Both the position numbers and the translations under genes were made by a program. From positions 1 through 5,277 of the forward strand of contig QIDY01000072.1 in NCBI GenBank assembly GCA_003228495.1: a DNA stretch of 5,277 nt. The letters are read 5' to 3'. Shown here in pieces: positions 5,182 through 5,277 of this stretch; the stretch's first letter is position 1; each line of letters opens with the position of its first letter. The stretch comes from Nitrospirota bacterium (GTDB lineage: Bacteria; Nitrospirota; Nitrospiria; Nitrospirales; UBA8639). The notes under the pieces were generated by a model. The model was not told the DNA's origin. It was given only the letters and a program-made list of their open reading frames with translations, and searched no databases.

Positions 5182-5277
5182 AGCCTGATCCTTCCCAGGC
5201 ATTCATGCTGCCTTCAACATTATAGACGTTCTTATAGCCTAAGCTCATCAGCGTATCCGCCGCAATATTGCTGCGGT
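5159..5277 (-). CDS. Rhodanese-like domain protein, 3' end only (gene runs off the window)
   Basis: Reading the minus strand from the window edge gives 38 codons and a TAA. The peptide opens with RSNIAADTLMSLGYKNVYNV and continues EGSMNAWEGSGYPIEHSR. This is the typical end of a rhodanese domain: the RS that closes the active-site loop (CxxGxRS), the helix AADTLMSLGY, the strand KNVYNVEG and the motif MNAWEGSGYPIE. The catalytic cysteine would lie about five residues beyond the edge and cannot be seen. Such domains transfer or bind sulfane sulfur. The protein ends directly after the domain, so nothing follows it C-terminally; whether it is a stand-alone protein is unknown. It converges on the HD-GYP gene with nine bases between the stop codons. 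Confidence 0.85.
   Translation of the reverse strand, partial: RSNIAADTLMSLGYKNVYNVEGSMNAWEGSGYPIEHSR

Noticed and set aside
1..5277. CRISPR array, tRNA or rRNA gene, transposase, defence system or prophage genes
   Set aside because: No regularly spaced repeats, tRNA-like cloverleaf, rRNA core sequence or matching protein motifs were seen on either strand.

Overview
The window carries an ordinary bacterial chromosomal segment of moderate GC content (about half G+C by eye). It holds four complete, confidently recognised genes plus one sigma-factor gene with an odd 3' end, a partial gene at the right edge and one conspicuous non-coding palindromic element. The protein set (RpoD-like sigma factor, KtrA-type RCK protein, TrmI, CheY-like receiver, HD-GYP phosphodiesterase, single-domain rhodanese) is not diagnostic of a lineage. 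The long GC-rich imperfect palindrome at 115-236 resembles, from memory only, dispersed intergenic repeats in Nitrospira genomes, so a Nitrospirota host is a low-confidence guess.

Layout. Positions 1-499 have no credible gene and contain the 122-bp palindrome, flanked on both sides of its stem by A6/T6 tracts as in a bidirectional intrinsic terminator. Minus-strand 1594-500 encodes an RpoD-type sigma factor that stops four residues after the region 4.2 recognition helix; a plausible lost C-terminal tail follows in the -1 frame. Positions 1595-2006 are an AT-rich gap with a possible sigma-gene promoter and an 8-bp direct repeat at 10-bp period. Minus-strand 2696-2007 encodes a KtrA-like potassium-channel regulator driven by a near-consensus promoter (TTGACA, 17 bp, TATGAT) with a roughly 110-nt leader. 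Positions 2697-2954 are a divergent intergenic region. On the plus strand trmI (2955-3863), a single-domain response regulator (3882-4265) and an HD-GYP protein (4262-5149) form a tight likely operon, the last two sharing an ATGA stop/start. A minus-strand rhodanese 3' end (5159-5277) converges on it, and an 11-bp hairpin lies at the junction.

How the parts may work together. The receiver and HD-GYP genes look like a split form of the usual receiver / coiled-coil / HD-GYP (RpfG-like) protein: the receiver has all phosphorylation residues, and the HD-GYP protein has all expected metal ligands and a duplicated 28-residue coiled-coil linker. They would form a phosphorylation-controlled cyclic-di-GMP hydrolase. 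Their co-transcription with a tRNA m1A58 methyltransferase is probably incidental. I found no convincing new system. The most useful leads are the sigma factor's apparently frameshifted C-terminus, the palindromic element and the split signalling pair.
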